Shown piece after piece: positions 43,950 to 44,437 of a stretch of 44,437 nt of DNA; position 1 is the stretch's first letter; each line of letters starts with the position of its first letter. The DNA is taken from positions 1-44,437 of the forward strand of contig VSPM01000022.1 in NCBI GenBank assembly GCA_009775365.1, in the 5' to 3' direction. The translations under genes and the position numbers were made by a program. This DNA comes from Muribaculaceae bacterium (GTDB taxonomy: Bacteria > Bacteroidota > Bacteroidia > Bacteroidales > Muribaculaceae). The notes beneath the pieces are model-generated. The model was given only the letters and a program-made list of their open reading frames with translations, made no database searches and was not told where the DNA came from.

Positions 43950-44437
43950 GTGAAATTCTCCGATTTTCAGAACATATTGTCCCCGGAAAGGCTCAACAGA
44001 TACGTTACGGCCTGTGGAAACGACACCCGGAAAGCCATGTCGCTGTATCGAATGAACCTCAATCTATCGCAAGAGGTCTTTACCTTGCTGAGCTGTTTCG
44101 AGGTGGCTTTGAGAAACGCTATAGATCGGGAACTGACGGCTCGATTAGGGTCGGACTGGCTACGTGATTCTGTATTGAACGGCGGTATATTCGACATCCC
44201 CGGTTGCAGGGATAGCGCAAGAATCATAACAAAGGCTTACACCAGATTACAGAGAAACGGAGAATACACCCACCACAAACTCCTTGCCGAAATGGAATTT
44301 GGAGTATGGAAGTATATGTTTGCCAATCCCCAATATCGTGCTACAGGTCAGATACTGTTGAGAATATTCCCGAACAAGCCCCGTTCATCGGCGGCTGTTC
44401 AATATAACAACGCTTTCATGTTCAATGAGCTTGACGG
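43950..44437 (+). CDS. Abi-family (Abi_2-like) protein, truncated by window end
   Basis: An open frame runs from GTG 43950 to the window end (162 codons) without a stop; an in-frame TAA at 43932 limits the start. The sequence begins VKFSDFQNILSPERLNRYV and contains LSQEVFTLLSCFEVALRNAI (20 residues) and YTHHKLLAEMEFGVWKYMF. These match the Abi-like helical family (abortive infection AbiD/AbiF, HEPN-type fold). Such proteins act as growth-arresting defence factors in phage infection. Cargo position beside an integrase fits. The C-terminal part and any catalytic residues there are outside the window. Confidence 0.8.
   Translation, partial: MKFSDFQNILSPERLNRYVTACGNDTRKAMSLYRMNLNLSQEVFTLLSCFEVALRNAIDRELTARLGSDWLRDSVLNGGIFDIPGCRDSARIITKAYTRLQRNGEYTHHKLLAEMEFGVWKYMFANPQYRATGQILLRIFPNKPRSSAAVQYNNAFMFNELD

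Larger units (their letters stand above)
42109..44437. mobile_element. Left part of an integrated element (integrase, small RNAs, abi)
   Basis: The stretch after the maeB hairpin holds a tyrosine integrase, direct repeats that may be arm sites, short regulatory RNA candidates and an Abi-type defence gene. These are typical cargo of Bacteroidetes integrative elements. The left end is not fixed and lies somewhere in 42109-42260; the right end is outside the window. No att core repeat can be shown from one end only. Confidence 0.6.

Overview
The window reads as chromosome of an anaerobic member of the Bacteroidales, most likely Muribaculaceae or a close relative. This is inferred from four things. 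Promoters have the Bacteroidetes form (TTTG, about 20 bases, TAnnTTTG). Start codons generally lack Shine-Dalgarno sequences. A DUF4835/PorD-type gene and a DUF5606 gene are present, and the gene order dnaN-exonuclease-coaBC-DUF4835-recN-rlmB and nusB-yajC-ybbR-coaE-DUF5606 is typical of the group. No rRNA, tRNA or CRISPR array was seen.

Layout. Bases 1-2232 hold fabD and asd, each with its own terminator. Bases 2338-8965 (minus strand) hold a probable envelope cluster: two paralogous outer-membrane beta-barrel proteins, a PadR regulator and a PspC-domain membrane protein. A palindrome in the divergent lepA intergenic region overlaps the cluster promoter and is a candidate PadR operator. Bases 9236-15877 hold lepA, a PrxQ/Bcp peroxiredoxin, nhaA, and a coupled pair of an LTA-synthase-like phosphoglycerol transferase and a PAP2 phosphatase. 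Bases 16027-19657 (minus) form an etfB-etfA-acyl-CoA dehydrogenase operon. Bases 19845-22726 hold a TPR/PD40 exported protein overlapping cstA. A PHP-type histidinol phosphatase, rpsF-rpsR-rplI, the dnaN-to-rlmB run, and the nusB-to-DUF5606 run follow up to base 36029. Then come a small minus-strand membrane-protein gene, the anaerobic ribonucleotide reductase pair nrdD-nrdG (minus), and a malic enzyme/phosphotransacetylase fusion (maeB).

From about 42.1 kb to the end lies the left edge of an integrated element. It holds a tyrosine integrase whose HxxR arginine is replaced by cysteine, GTACACC repeats that may be arm sites, and an Abi-family gene cut by the window end. Between them is a compact regulatory region with a promoter-terminator unit (a possible small RNA) and a second promoter for abi. 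A perfect minus-strand promoter there reads into a hairpin plus U-tract, inside the abi leader. This possible antisense-controlled abortive-infection module is the least ordinary part of the window, together with an internally duplicated NusB and the PadR/PspC/barrel cluster.

Most of the rest is core metabolism and information processing: fatty-acid and aspartate-family synthesis, translation, replication and repair, CoA synthesis, and anaerobic deoxyribonucleotide supply.
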